Shown here: piece after piece, positions 21,006 to 33,888 of the stretch
How positions within the stretch are numbered: position 1 is the stretch's first letter
Layout of the letters: each line of letters starts with the position of its first letter
Assembly (NCBI GenBank): GCA_949130495.1
Contig: OX422215.1
Span: forward strand, 71,005,244-71,069,243
Length of the DNA stretch: 64,000 bases
Direction of reading: 5' to 3'
DNA from: Sambucus nigra
Taxonomy: Eukaryota; Streptophyta; Magnoliopsida; Dipsacales; Adoxaceae
The notes under the pieces: model-generated
The model's database searches: none
What the model was told of the DNA's origin: nothing
Seen by the model: only the letters and a program-made list of their open reading frames with translations
Made by a program: the position numbers and the translations under genes

Positions 21006-21600
21006 CAGTTTGGGCTGTCTTGAAGATTTGGTAAGTTTTTACACATCTAGGCCCTGTTAGGTTCGGGTAAAATATATTTTTCTTGGGTATATGTGAGTTT
21101 TTTAACTTGTGTCATTTCATCCCGGTAAAGGTTAGGGTGATATAATTCATGCTTGGGTAAATGTGATTTTTTTTTTTAACTTGTGCAAGTGTAAAGTATT
21201 TACTTTCATCCAGGTAAAATTAAGTTTCATCTCGTGGTCTTAAACGAGTTGAAATGTATTTACTTGTATCCAGGTTAAAAAAATGATCCTGGACCGAACA
21301 GGAACTTATTTCGTTCGGGTGAAATATACTTTGCTTGGTCGAATGACTTTTTAAACTTGTGCGAGTTGAGAAATATTTACTTTCATCCGGTAAAAAAACA
21401 TTGATCCCGAATTAAGCAGGGCTATAAGTTAGATCTGTATTGGTGCATACGACTAGACTTTGTAAGGCAACTTAATTTGTATTTAGAAGTCTTTGTAACA
21501 GCCCTATGCTCTGTCTTTGGTTGCAGGGTTAGTTGTGAGCACCTCAATCTCTATAATATTGTGAGGAGTAGAATGTAATACTCAGTCAAGTGTGAAGAAA
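21006..21600 (+). other. Probable lipoxygenase 3' UTR with an intron
   Basis: About 25 bp after the stop, TTTGGTAAGTTTTT is a strong 5' splice site. TTGGTTGCAGGGTTAG at about 21518-21533 is a good acceptor with a pyrimidine-rich lead. A short A-rich region with AATAAAAATGC near 21599 could end the transcript. This would place the TIR element 21050-21421 inside a 3' UTR intron. Inference only. Confidence 0.35.
21050..21421. mobile_element. TIR element (Harbinger-like MITE), ~372 bp
   Basis: The left end GGCCCTGTTAGGTTCGGG is mirrored by CCCGAATTAAGCAGGG at the right, with CTA on both sides (21047-21049 and 21422-21424). The interior holds several copies of a TTCGGGTGAAATATACTT...AACTTGTGCGAGT...TTTACTTTCATCC unit. 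The interior repeats are clear; the exact ends are less so. Confidence 0.5.
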
Positions 21601-23428
21601 TAAAAATGCTGTATCACCCAAAAATGGAAAATCTGATAGTAAATGATGTATGTAGGTTGAGAAATAGCAGCTAAGGGGCACATGTAAAGGGTAAAATGGC
21701 AAATGTGCCATTGAAAAAATTCATCATCAACTTCCCGCGAATTTAATCGTGCTCTCCCAATTAGCTTCATCAAGTAGTTTGTCTTCACCTCTTGAGAATC
21801 TTAACCATATAGACTAAACAAATATTGTTTTTTTGAAGAAAAAATAAGAGGCTAACAACTATATTTTCCTTTGAATGGTTAAGAGATAAAAGTACATCCG
21901 AATCTTGAACACTGAATTTGAATATGACCAAATACATTCAGTCAGAATGAATCTGATATAAAAACAAACAAATTTTTTAGATTCAGATTAGTCTTCAAAT
22001 TCAGATGAAAAAACAAACGTAGTTTAAGCCAATATATTTGATTCTACTCTAATGAAATCTACATATGTTGAATTTTAAAAGGATAAGGTCAAACGTTCCT
22101 TTTATATCACATTTTTACCCCAAAAATAGTATCATCTAAAAGATTTTCCAAAACGATCGACAATTTATGACCGGTTAGGGAAATCTTGCACATTATCCTA
22201 CAAATGCCTCTAGCTAGGGCCAATTGTAGGAAAATTAGATTTTCCTCGCCGATCCCAAGTTGTCGATAATTTTGAAAAATCTTAAAGATTTGGTTTTTCC
22301 GGAAAACTATGGTAGCCAAACATTTTTTTTTAATTTAAATTCATTGAAAATCTGAGGACCAATTGATCAATATATTGGACGAGATATACTACAAAAATGT
22401 ATAATTATAATTGTTTGGGCCCCCGATTGAAATATGTTCATTGTCCAATTTGAGTTGCATCATTAACAGGAGACAACAGATGGAAACTATAACGTAGAAG
22501 ATGGTGCAAGTTCGAACAGCTCCTTTCTCAATAGCTTACAGTTGTTACACTGAGGGTAAATGTGTGGTTATTTGCTTTGGGTGACATTTGGTGTTGAAAT
22601 TTAGAAGGTGCTTTTATTATTGAATTCTATTTTTATATTGCTTTTATTTGGATTGTTATGAAAGCACTAACATGTAATTTGCGCGATATGCGGATGCATA
22701 TAATAGTTTTATTGTATTTCGATGCATAAATAAGATGAATTATTTTCATGAACTAATGGTTGAGTTAAAAATGAATGATTATTTGACGTACCAATGAAAA
22801 CTTAAATCGATTGTCGAATTTTACCATCGATATAAAGTTGAGAATAATCACATTGCACCTTTTACGTGAATTTCTACCAATATGTTAAGTCATTTAAAAC
22901 AAATTATTTACTACACTTTTCATATATTTTTTGAAACTTTGGAATGGTGTAAAATATATCTTATAAATTATCATTGGGACATACACGAAAAATGTTGCAA
23001 AATATATCTACGAGATTATAATTGAAAAAAATGCATGCAAACTAAATGTTTTCATGTTACATGATTGCTCCATTTAACTTGTGCTTTAACCTTTTTGTAA
23101 CAAGGACTCAAATTAATGATTATTTTATAAAACAATTATTAATATTTTTCAAAAGAGACATTAGTAGGTTCCTTAATGAGGTGGCATGGTCATTTGAACA
23201 TATAGATCAGAAAACACACTATAATATGCATAAATCAGGCTAAAAATTGCAATATGGTTTTTATGTCTGTAATTTAACATTGGTGGAAAATAAAAAGAGT
23301 TATAAATCTTTTTCTATTTTATACAATAATTTTTAATACAACCGTTACTATAGTCATAAAATAGTAATAGTCACAACAATGGAGGTGTTTTACATACACA
23401 ATTATAATTCATTTGTTATAGTTTGATA
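21601..23428. other. Intergenic AT-rich DNA, no gene seen
   Basis: Only short chance frames occur. At 22090-22325 words such as GATTTTCCTCGCCGATCC and TTTTCCGGAAAACTATGGTA suggest a transposon fragment, but I cannot define its ends. Confidence 0.5.
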
Positions 23429-23431
23429 TTA

Positions 23432-23820
23432 GGCCGATTCCAATGTTTTTGTTTCCAAAACCATTCCTATCCCATGTGTCATGTATATATAGAAACAATT
23501 TCTAGTCTATCTGGCAGGATGGGAATCTCACCCACTTAACCTCTCCAATAGTGTAATCTACATGTCTGATGTGACTAATTCCCTGCTATTGTTTATAACT
23601 ATCAAGGGAAAAATCATAAAGGCTTAGTTGAATTCTTTCCACATCACATCGGCAAACTGCTCTTGCATTTTTACATGTAGAAATTAGGGAAGAAAAATTC
23701 TATATGACTAGATAGCCACATAATATCAACTGCCATGTAGAAAATATCATTGGAGATGTTTTTCCCTTCTTTTTCTAAAATAGAAAACACTCAAGATAGA
23801 ATCACACATTGGAGACGACC
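23432..23820. mobile_element. PIF/Harbinger-like MITE, 389 bp
   Basis: The left end GGCCGATTCCAATGT matches the complement of the right end, GGTCGTCTCCAATGT, and TTA flanks both sides (23429-23431 and 23821-23823). GGCCGTCTCCAA-type ends with a TWA duplication are typical of Tourist/Harbinger MITEs. No ORF. Confidence 0.75.
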
Positions 23821-23931
23821 TTATAATCACCGTTATTTCATAGACTTTTTTTTGCATAGAAACTACTTTTTTAGGAGGTTATGTGTATCATCTATCCGTT
23901 GTTGAGAGAGAATCGTGTATATAAAAGGGCA

Positions 23932-24235
23932 ATTTATAATTAGGTCCCTTGTTAAATTTTTTTAAACATTTAAGGACAATTTACTATTAGGTCCACTTGT
24001 TATGTTACTAGCGTGGACTTCTACAAGAAAGTAATTTGTGGTCCTAGGTGTTTAGAATTTGTCAAAATTCCTTTAATGTTTAAAATTTGTTTGCGAGGGG
24101 CCTAAGAGTACTTTTTCCTATAAAATAATAATACGTGATTGATTGGAGTGAAATTCAACAAAACTCATGTGCCAATAGCACTTTCTAAGAAAAATTGAAG
24201 TCCCAATTTAATCTAAAACTTAAAATAACTACATA

Positions 24236-24323
<88 letters not shown>

Positions 24324-24690
24324 CTCCCATGGATGGGTTTTAAAGGGTCCAAAAAATGGGCCCTTTTTTAAAAAATATCGAAAAAAGAATTGGAATCAAT
24401 TTGTTTTATGGGTTTTAAACATTTTAGTGTAACCATTAAAAAATCAGTTCAAAATAAATTATTTTACTATTTTTTTAAACACTCACTATTAATTGTTGAG
24501 GAAAGTACTCTTAGGTTCCTCGCAAATAAATTTTAAACACTAAAGGAATTTTGACAAATTTTAAACACTCAGATTTACTAATTATCTTCTTGTAGAATTT
24601 CATGCTAGTGGCATAACAACTGGATCTCATACTAAATTGTTCTTAAATATTAAAAAATTGTCATCAAAAGATAAAAGTGTAAATTATCCT
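23932..24690. repeat. Large inverted repeat with ~180 bp arms
   Basis: The arm at about 23932-24119 (…TTGTCAAAATTCCTTTAATG…GCGAGGGGCCTAAGAGTACT…) is mirrored at about 24490-24690 (…AGTACTCTTAGGTTCCTCGC…CACTAAAGGAATTTTGACAA…). Similarity is high in the inner part and falls outward. The ~370 bp loop holds a compound microsatellite. It may be a foldback transposon, but no clean target duplication is visible. Confidence 0.75.
24239..24320. repeat. Compound microsatellite (AC)n(AT)n(AG)n
   Basis: Uninterrupted ACACAC, then ATATAT, then AGAGAG tracts. It sits in the loop of the inverted repeat 23932-24690. Confidence 0.95.
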
Positions 24691-24699
24691 TAATTGTTT

Positions 24700-27600
24700 T
24701 AAATATCATCCCCACGTTACACATGGAAAGCCCTTCAAAGCACATTTAGTTTTACTTTTCAATCATACTCTTGTAAAATTCACAGATCCTTAAATTGCTA
24801 CAAAGACAAAAAACAATACAGAATGGCAAAGTAATAGATATTTGTATATGTTTATTACTTTCATCAACAACAAAAAAAAAAAAAATACACCTACAAATCC
24901 ACTGTGCGTGTGCATTATTATGTGGTCTTTGGTACTATTTAACAATCCCGTAATTCATGACAAAAATGAATAAGATGATTCCCAAAATATTTTTTTCATT
25001 TCCAAATATAAAATCAAATAGCAGTTATACAGAAGACACCCAAAAATATTTGGCAGAACTAATAACATGGAATGGAACAAAATTCTATTTGAATACTTCT
25101 TTATATACATAAATGTTTGAAGAATGGCCTCATAGAATGCTTATGCGTGTAAATAACTGTACAATTTATTGTACTATAATCAAAGATCACATTGAATGTC
25201 CTTAAAATATATGTACATACCTCAAAGAAATTTTAAGAAACATGTAAGTGCGTAAATCATCTAATGAAAACCTCAAAAATTGAACCAAATAATTATATGT
25301 CCTTTCCTTAGCATGAAACACTCACCCTGTTATAAACCCATGCAACAATCAATTGTTGAGAAAGAGTGATTTGATTAAATAAGTCTATATGGAATTAGCT
25401 AGTTTCACCATTAAAATTACATAGCGAATATTTTACCTAAAAAGGCTCTACAAATCTTTTCAAGCAATTTACATAATAGCAAAATCATCCCCAGGAAACA
25501 AAAACTTACAAATGTGTGGGTCTGATATTGTTTATATGCCATATGAGTTATGAGGAGCAGATAAACATCGGAGAGGACGTCGTTTTATAATATATGATAG
25601 ATTATAGGTCATGATATAGGTAATGAACTTAAGCCCACACCAAATATAATCTTATTATCTCTCTCTCTCAAATTATCTTTTCTTTTTCAACATTATATTG
25701 AAATTCAATTATGTGTGATACCATGTTATCTGTACCACCTTTGATTCAACATTTTTTTAAGACCTTAGGACCATTCCAAATAAATTCTTCTAAATCTTCT
25801 TACTACAACTATTTTTTAATTAATAGTTGGGTCATGGTGGACACATTATAACGTAAACTGTGTCAACGACAACATTCTATTAATTGAATGTTTTACCCTA
25901 AATGGGTAAAAACTATGCATAGATATGGGGATAGGGTTTAAAAAGGTCTATTTCTTGCTACAAAAAGAATATGCTAGCATTCATGTGATGCCATGACTAA
26001 CATCATTAAGAAAGACCACTGATATCACGATCTAACAAATTTTTATTTACAAAATATCTACAATGACCCTTGCAATCTGAGAGTGCATTTTACGTATTGA
26101 AATGGAGAATACATCAAATTAAATTTTTACTTTCATATTTTAATTGGTGTTTAAACAAGCACAACATAAAGGTTTATATGACAAGAGTTACAAATGATTT
26201 ACCAGTTAAGTCAAATTTTAATCTTAATTAAACATTTGACTAAAAAGTAAATCAACACATAACACCTCATATATGGGGAAACCCCACTTATGGGATATAA
26301 CCCCGGGTCTATGCAACAATCTCAGTAAAAACATGATAAAACTTACAAAGGGCATAAACGTCTTATGATCACACAACGCATTAACTCATACTTCATTCTT
26401 TTTTCACTAATTCCTAGAAAGTCAGAGATCTTTATAATGTCGACGAGGGTCTCAACATATTTGATGTCTTGATCAATTGATCAATAATGTTGCCCTTGAA
26501 CCAAGTCAAAGTGTTTCTTCTTAGTAGATTATAAATATCTTGATGAACCATATAATCAAAACAAAGAGAACCACATGATCAAAACAATCCCCAAAGGAAT
26601 AGAGGTCCCGAGTTGAAAAAGATTAAAGTGAAAAAAGTGTTCGATGGCTCACAAATCTTCCTTTTCCTGTTTTTTATTGATGAATTAACGAAAGATTGAT
26701 CAAATTCAAAGAAGAGAAAGAAAGAACGAAGGTGAAGAAGGATTAACCTAAGTTTCTTTTCCTTAAAAGGTTTTTGAGTTTTTAAAAATGAACAACTAAA
26801 CTCCTGGCTTCTCTTTAGAATATATTCTCCCTTGAAAATATTTGAAGCTTTTTAAAAATGAAGAGAAAATGAGGCTATGTAGTTTTGAAAACATTATTAA
26901 TGATGACAAGAATTCCAAGGCAATCTTGACCACACAAACACCATGATTTTGATAAGGAGGGTATGTAAGTTATAGTGTCACACCAACCAAAAGGTGTTTT
27001 TAGAGAAAATCTAATAAAATATCTTTGGATTCGCAATTGAATGATCTTGCAATGTCACCCTCGTTGAAGAGTCACGAAAGTGGTAAAAGTCTTCGCAATG
27101 GTGAAGGATCAACAATTAGGTCACGTACGAATCTAAAGATTGTCTACGATAATAATGAACCTAGTGCGACCAATAATAAGACGTTTGTAGGAGCAAAGTC
27201 TCTATTTGTGAGTGTGAACACTCAACGAGGAAGTCACAGATAGATCTTGGGATTTACCAAAGTAGTTTCGGAGTTTTTGAGTCCACGAAGCTTAAGATTC
27301 GATGTAACAAACACTCATAGGACGTTACACAAACATCTTTAAAAATATATTTTTATAAAGAAAATTACAATGAGAATTGGTGAGGGTAAGAAAAAGACAT
27401 TATATGATTTAGTGAAAATATTTCATCAATTTGATTTCATTACCATAAAAACTCAAAGTTTTCTATGTCAATTTACTTTCATCCTAGATGTAATTGTGAT
27501 TATGGGATGAAAAAGGCATGGCTTCAAAATCTTGAACGTTGACTAAGCTTTTCGATCAAGCAAGGACTTCAAGGATGGACACACAAATCTGTTTGGAACA

Positions 27601-27806
27601 AGAATAAGACAATCTAACAAAGCGAGGGTACATTGGTATGCTATACTCTTACAATCACCCCTTCAGTATATTTTATGACAAAACACACAAGAAAACAGAT
27701 AAATAAACCTATCACCTATGACAAGCCCGACCAAAGGTGTATAAGGAGAGATTATAAATGCAAGAATCCGAAGAAAACAAGACACTCTTCAAATTTTTGA
27801 TAATTT
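24700..27806. other. Intergenic AT-rich DNA, no gene seen
   Basis: About 3.1 kb with no recognisable domain or RNA gene. The longest frame (27025-27243) opens at a non-ATG codon and has no family features. A degenerate duplication (TTTTTGAGTTTTTAAAAATG / TTTGAAGCTTTTTAAAAATG) occurs near 26770-26870. Confidence 0.5.
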
Positions 27807-29227
27807 TGACGAGTGCATTATTTTGTATATTTTATACCCAAATTTATACTTTGTTAGTCCCATTTTAGTGTATTTAATAATTTCTTAGGACTATTTTATT
27901 AAAAGGAGGAAAAAATGCGAGAATGATTGGATTCATATTGAAAATGGTAATTTTAAATAAAAAATGAGCACTTCGATAATTTTATAATATTCTTGTGCTA
28001 ATTTGTGAAAAAAGTTGCCTAGTGAAATTTTTGCAGATAATGATGGAATTTGGTGCAAATTGATGATCAATTCAAAAAAGGCGCGAAAAAGCTGATTTTT
28101 ACGGTCGTTCGAAAAAATATTGTTTTTACACTTTCGGAAATTTTTATTCTCCGATTTGGACGAAACTCGTCATGCGTGTTCAACAAGAAAATATAAGAGT
28201 TTTCGAGTGGGGGGAAATTCCGTCCCTTATCACGATCCAAAGATTAAAGAGGTGGAGAGATAGCTACCAACACTATTCGGCCAATCAGAAAGAGTCCCAC
28301 CACAACTCAAATACCTCACCACTTGTCCTATAAAAAGGACCCTTGGGATCATAATTTCGGAGACAATTAGAGAGGACTTTCTTGGAGGATTTCGGGGAGC
28401 AACTTTCAGTGATTGTAATCAATTTGAGGGCCAAGTTTTTATCATTTTTTTAGAGGATTCAAGATTGTTGTAAGAGAACTATTTGTAAGTTTGGTTTATT
28501 AATGAAGATCTCTACTCATTCTTGCAATTTATCTTTCATTATGGTAGCTTGATTCTTATATTAGGAGTAGGGTGAAGTTTATCATAGTTAGCTAATATTA
28601 TCACGTTAATTTTATCGTTATTTATTCCCTTCTTGTTTTAATTGTTATTAAAGATTCGGTATTCATTTTAAAGCGACACGAGAGTGTGTTTTAGAACCTT
28701 CAAGATTGTTTTGTCAAATCAAGTTTCGAGATTTAAAAATAGTAATTTTTGATGGATTATGCTTGCACTTTGATTGTTTTTATAGTCCATGCTTAAATAC
28801 ATTTGCGAATTTTAAAACTTGTATTTTCTAAGGGAATAAGAATTTTAGCCGTCTATTAGAGACGTTAAAAATATTTTGATCATAACCGTCATATTTTCCG
28901 AATTAAGTACGACGAGAGTCGGTTTAATTTGAGTTATAAAAAGGGAATGGCAACATTAAATTAGTGTGCAATATTAGTTACGTGATAAATGGACCCCGAA
29001 TCCTAATTATTTCTTAATTGTTTACAAATCTCTTGCGTTACTCTCATTTATCGTAGTTGCTTTTATTTTGTATAATTTATAATTATTCTCTACCCCATTT
29101 GATCTAGTTGGACAGTTGTAATTCTTTTAATAATTAAAATTGACAAATCCTCGTGGGTTCGACCCGTACTTACACTCGCTATTCTATAATAGCCCGTGCA
29201 CTTGCGGTATTTTATAAATTGACAACA
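27807..29227 (+). repeat. LTR 1 of the array
   Basis: 1421 bp, TGACGAGTGCATT...ATTGACAACA. The second motif base differs from the other copies (TGACGAG instead of TGATGAG). The primer-binding site follows at 29234-29251 and carries one change (GTTACCGGGG where the others have GTTGCCGGGG). It includes a CCAAT sequence and a TATA box. Confidence 0.9.
28329..28338 (+). promoter_or_regulatory. TATA box of LTR 1
   Basis: TATAAAAAGG lies ~520 bp into the LTR, about 55 bp after a GGCCAATCAG box. The same pair occurs in LTR 2 (32628) and LTR 4 (41253). It is the likely start region of the element's RNA. Confidence 0.7.
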
Positions 29228-29598
29228 AGTTTTTGGCGCCGTTACCGGGGATTTGACAATTTTTTTTCTTAAAAGAAGTTGTGACTTTCGGACTAGTTTG
29301 TTTTACTTTTTGCATTTTTTAGTAAAAATTTCATAAAAAATAAAATATAAAAAAAATAAAAAAAAACTCTTAACAAGGCTAGAATTAAAAGCTACTCCAA
29401 CGCGAACTTGTCAAATCGATTCCATTTCACCTTGTCTAGGATTGATGGTTTTTAATGAGTCTTCGTACCGACCACCTACCTGGAGGTGAAATCGAAATTT
29501 GAGGAGACAACCGTAGTTGGTCCTCTTTTAAATTCTCCCTTGTCAAAGGGTAGAAGCTATCCAAAATAAATAAATAAATTCATGTGTTATAAATTGCA

Positions 29599-30498
29599 AT
29601 GGGTGATCCTCATATTGTTATCCCGTCATCTTTCTCATATTCCTCAATGGATCCTGTGGACGTGTTTTTACAAAATACTGAAAATCTAGATGACTACGTA
29701 TTTCAATTTAATTCAGATGGGTCAGTAGTCATTTTAAAAATTTAAGAAGGTACGGATGAGACTCCAACCCCCGTAATTACTATCGGTCCACCAAAGTGTA
29801 TCAATTGGAGAGAGGTGAACAAACGGTATAATGATGCTATTTCTAAAAATAATCATGAATTAATTTGGGATAATCAATTTTGTGAGGAGAAAAAAATTGA
29901 CAATCTTGACACGTGTAATACTTGTGATGATTTGGATGTTTGTCAAGATTTTTCTCCTAATTTAATTGAGCAGAATGCTACTTCTTTTTATATGTGGGAG
30001 AATTTATTTGAGGATTCGTCATCCGATTTTACTGATACTTCAAGTATTTATGACGATCCTCTTGTTTTTGATGAAGAAAGTGTATCACCCAGTGATAGAT
30101 CTTCTTCCCACACTTTTCATAAAATCTCACATTTAGGAGTAGAGTATGCATCCCCAATTTTACTTGACTATTTTCGAAAAAGGGATAATAAATATTTGGA
30201 TCCTTATTGCAATTTATTACCTCCATGTGATGCATCGACATATGATTCAGGCGATTCAAATTTATTTATTATTGATGATGTCGGTACTCACCATTATGAC
30301 CATAGATTTAAGATTGAAATTTGTGTTGTGCGGTCATGCTCTCAAATTTATGATATTTTGGCACTTAGTGCTATAAAGTTTATTAATTAGAATGACCCAC
30401 AACTATTTCAATTATTAATTTATGGTGAGGATGGTAATTGTCATGTGTTTGTATATTATTTGTGTGTATATATATATATATTTTGTTATTTTTTTTAG
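29599..30498 (+). pseudogene. Array ORF copy 1, unknown protein, two stop codons
   Basis: Begins MGDPHIVIPSSFSYSS. It is interrupted by TAA at 29743-29745 (an AAA Lys codon in other copies) and by TAG at 30388-30390 (a TGG Trp codon in copies 2-4), then runs to 30498. The product would be about 300 residues, acidic, with a Cys cluster (TCNTCDDLDVCQ) around residue 113-124, Ser/Asp-rich stretches, and a hydrophobic tail encoded by an (AT)n tract. No gag zinc knuckle, protease, RT or integrase motif is present. I do not recognise the family. It occupies the position directly after the leader where gag would lie. Confidence 0.7.
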
Positions 30499-32105
30499 TT
30501 AACATGTATCATCTTTCTACTTCGTTACTTTATTTTCTTTGTCCATATTTTTATTTGAGCATACATTGAGGACAATGTAAAATTTAGGTTTGGGGGTAAG
30601 GATGTTATTCTTGAAAAAAAAAACCAGATTTCAAAAATTCAAAAAGATTTTCAATATAATTGAGTTTTGGAACGATTTCTTAATATATAATTAATTCATG
30701 GATCTCACATCTTATGAAATTTTTACACATTAGCCATATAATATGATCGAAAATGGATATTGAGGCGAAAATTATGCTTAACGAATAAATGTGGAGATTT
30801 TAACCCGATGAGATTTTGTGCCATTCATCGTTTTCCAGAGATTTAAATCAGTTCGAGTTAAAATTACTCAATCTTTCCTTCAGTGATAAATTCGTTGATG
30901 ATCTCAAATTCTTTGTTTTGTTCGATTACTGAAAACAAAATGTCAAAATGTGAATCTTAAGCACTAGAAGTCTTAGTAAGTCGTCTTGAGACACAAATCA
31001 ACTGAACGAAACTCGAGAAATGAGATTAGGCCATCGTTTGAAAGCCCAAAATTAAGCCTAAAATCCAACCTTTTTACATTATTCCGTTGCAAGCCCATTT
31101 GAGCCAAAAAGAAAATATGTCTTTTATTGAAAACCCATTGTCCTACCTAACTCCAACTGAGAGTTTGAAGCCCATAAAAAGAAGTCATACCCATTATCGG
31201 AGAATACTGGGGTAACATTACGGTTAAAAAAAAAAGGCAACAAAAAAAAAAAGAAAAAAAAATCGCAAAAGATTGATGTGTCGGAAAAAAGGGGAAGAAT
31301 AAAAAAAGGTGAAAAAAAAATGTGATTTCGAAAATAAAAAGCGATAAAAAAGAAAAATGGATGTTGGAAGAAAAGTGCCTAAAAGTCAAAATACCGAAAA
31401 ACCTCTATATTCTCAGAAATTTTGAACTCCAAAAACAACCATTCTTTCTAATCAAAATTCGAGCCTACAATACAACCAAAGAAAGTCCTAATAGATCTCA
31501 TGGGAAGTTAGTTATAGTGTGGAGAGAAGACGAATAGGATCTATGGTGTGATTCAATGTTTTCAACAAGTAATCGATTTTCTATTCATGAGATCATATTC
31601 ATCCATTGTATAAAAATCCATTTTTGATTATGTATATGAGAAATTTGTTCATATAAATTTACTCTTTTATTCACATATACCGAGAGAAAATAACCCATTT
31701 CCGAGTGGTCGATTGCGAGTGCATTCTGTGAGATTTTGAAATCAAAACGAACTTTCGGATATGAAATGCAATGATCAAATCTTTTGAAATTGACGGTTAT
31801 ATTGGCTATGCACACATAGACACAATAAGTTGAGATTGAGAAATGAAGTTCTACTATATTTATGAACTTTGCATTCAAACTTGGTTATATTACTTTTTAG
31901 TCATTTGTATTGAGTCAAGCTTTTGAATTTTGTGGGTATATTCACTGCAAACCCTCACGAGACAAAACTCGTCCACTAGGGTAACCTAGAGGTTTAACGG
32001 CTTGTTGCACATGCTAAGTGCAATCGTGATTCCTACGGAAGTGAGTTAAACTTTAAAATTTTTAGTTTTGCTCGAGGACTAGCAAAGTTTAGATTTGGGG
32101 GTATT
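30499..32105 (+). other. 3' non-coding region of array unit 1
   Basis: Opens with ACATTGAGGACAATGTAAAA and an internal polypurine tract (about 30588-30600), then ~1.5 kb without conserved coding sense, including an A-rich tract at 31220-31330. It ends in GTTTAGATTTGGGGGTATT before LTR 2. The sequence is alignable by eye with the complement of 45871-47420 in the neighbouring Athila element, for example ...AACGAATAA(A/G)TGTGGAGATT and GAATTTTGTGGGTATATTC. Confidence 0.75.
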
Positions 32106-33524
32106 TGATGAGTGCATTATTTTGTATATTTTATACCCAAATTTATACTTTGTTAGTCCCATTTTAGTGTATTTAATAATTTCTTAGGACTATTTAATTA
32201 AAAGGAGGAAAAAATGCGAGAATGATTGAATTCATATTGAAAATGGTAATTTTAAATAAAAAATGGGCACTTTGATAAATTTATAATATTCTTGTGCTAA
32301 TTTGTGAAAAAAGTTGCTTAGTGAAATTTTTGCAGATAATGATGGAATTTGGTGCAAATTGATGATCAATTCAAAAAAGGCGCGAAAAAGCTTATTTTTA
32401 CGGTCGTTCGAAAAAATGTTGTTTTTACACTTTCGGAAATTTTTATTTTCCGATTTGGACGAAACTCGGCATGCGTATTCAACAGGAAAATATAAGAGTT
32501 TTCGAGTGAGGGAAAATTCCGTCCCTTATCACGATCCAAAGATTAAAGAGGTGGAGAGATAGCTACCAACACTATTCGGCCAATCAGAAAGAGTCCCACC
32601 ACAACTCAAATACCTCACCACTTGTCCTATAAAAAGGACCCCTGGGATCATAATTTCGGAGACAATTAGAGAGGACTTTCGTGGAGGATTTCGGGGAGCA
32701 ACTTTGAGTGATTGTAATCAATTTGAGGGCCAAGTTTTTATCAGTTTTTTAGAGGATTCAAGATTGTTGTAAGAGAACTATTTGTAAGTTTGGTTTATTA
32801 ATGAAGATCTCTACTCATTCTTGCAATTTCTCTTTCATTATGGTAGCTTGATTCTTATATTAGGAGTAGGGTGAAGTTTATCATAGTTAGCTAATATTGT
32901 CACGTTAATTTTATCGTTGTTTATTCCCTTCTTGTTTTAATTGTTATTAAAGATTCGGTATTCATTTTAAAGAGACACGAGAGTGTGTTTTAGAACCTTC
33001 AAGATTGTTTTGTCAAATCAAGTTTTGAGATTTAAAAATAGTAATTTTTGATGGATTATGCTTGCACTTTGATTGTTTTGATAGTCCATGCTTAAATACA
33101 TTTGCGAATTTTAAAACTTATATTTTCTAAGGGAATAGGGATTTTAGCCGTCTATTAGAGACGTTAAAAATATTTTGATCATAACCGTCATATTTTTCGA
33201 ATTAAGCACGGCGAGAGTCGGTTTAATTTGAGTTATAAAAAGGGAATGGCAACATTAAATTAGTGTGCAATATTAGTTACGTGATAAATGGCCCCCAATC
33301 CTAATTATTTCCTAATTGTTTACAAATCTCTTGCCTTACTCTCATTTATCGTAGTTGCTTTTATTTTGTATAATTTATAATTATTCTCTACCCGATTTGA
33401 TCTAGTTGGACAATTGTAATTCTTTTAATAATTAAAATTGACAAATCCTCGTGGGTTCGACCCGTACTTACACTCGCTATTCTAAATAGCCCGTGCACTT
33501 GCGGTATTTTATAAATTGACAACA
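32106..33524 (+). repeat. LTR 2 of the array
   Basis: 1419 bp, TGATGAGTGCATT...ATTGACAACA. It is followed by the tRNA-Asp primer-binding site at 33531-33548 (TGGCGCCGTTGCCGGGGA). It differs from the other LTRs by scattered single bases only. Confidence 0.92.
32628..32637 (+). promoter_or_regulatory. TATA box of LTR 2
   Basis: TATAAAAAGG preceded by GGCCAATCAG, as in LTR 1. Confidence 0.7.
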
Positions 33525-33888
33525 AGTTTTTGGCGCCGTTGCCGGGGATTTGAAATTTTTTTTTCTTAAAAGAAGTTGTGACTTTCGGACTAGTTTGTTT
33601 TACATTTTTGCATTTTTTTAGTAAAAATTTCATAAAAAATAAAAAAATAAAAAAAACTCTTAACAAGGCTAGAATTAAAAGCTACTCCAACGCGAACTTG
33701 TCAAATCGATTCCGTTTCACCTTGTCTAGGATTGGTGGTTTTTAATGAGTCTTCGTACCGACCACCTACCTGGAGGTGAAATCAAAATTTGAGGAGACAA
33801 CAGTAGTTGGTCCACTTTTAAATTCTCCCTTGTCAAAGGGTAGAAGCTATCAAAAATAATTAAATAAATTCATGTGTTGTAAATTGCA

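Noticed and set aside
27025..27243. 72-codon frame before the array
   Set aside because: Starts at a non-ATG codon, has no domain, and the composition equals the flanking non-coding DNA.
29234..29251. GGCGCCGTTGCCGGGGA-like sequences resembling part of a tRNA gene (also at 33531, 37821, 42157, 55228)
   Set aside because: Only the 18 bases complementary to the tRNA-Asp 3' end are present, just inside LTRs; they are primer-binding sites, not tRNA genes.
30146..30376. 76-codon overlapping frames in the array ORF, both strands
   Set aside because: Shadows of the longer plus-strand ORF.
31585..31878. 97-codon minus-strand frame repeated in units 1-3 (also 35874-36167 and 40210-40503)
   Set aside because: Conserved only because the units are recent copies; the homologous region of the Athila element does not keep the frame, and it has no recognisable domain.
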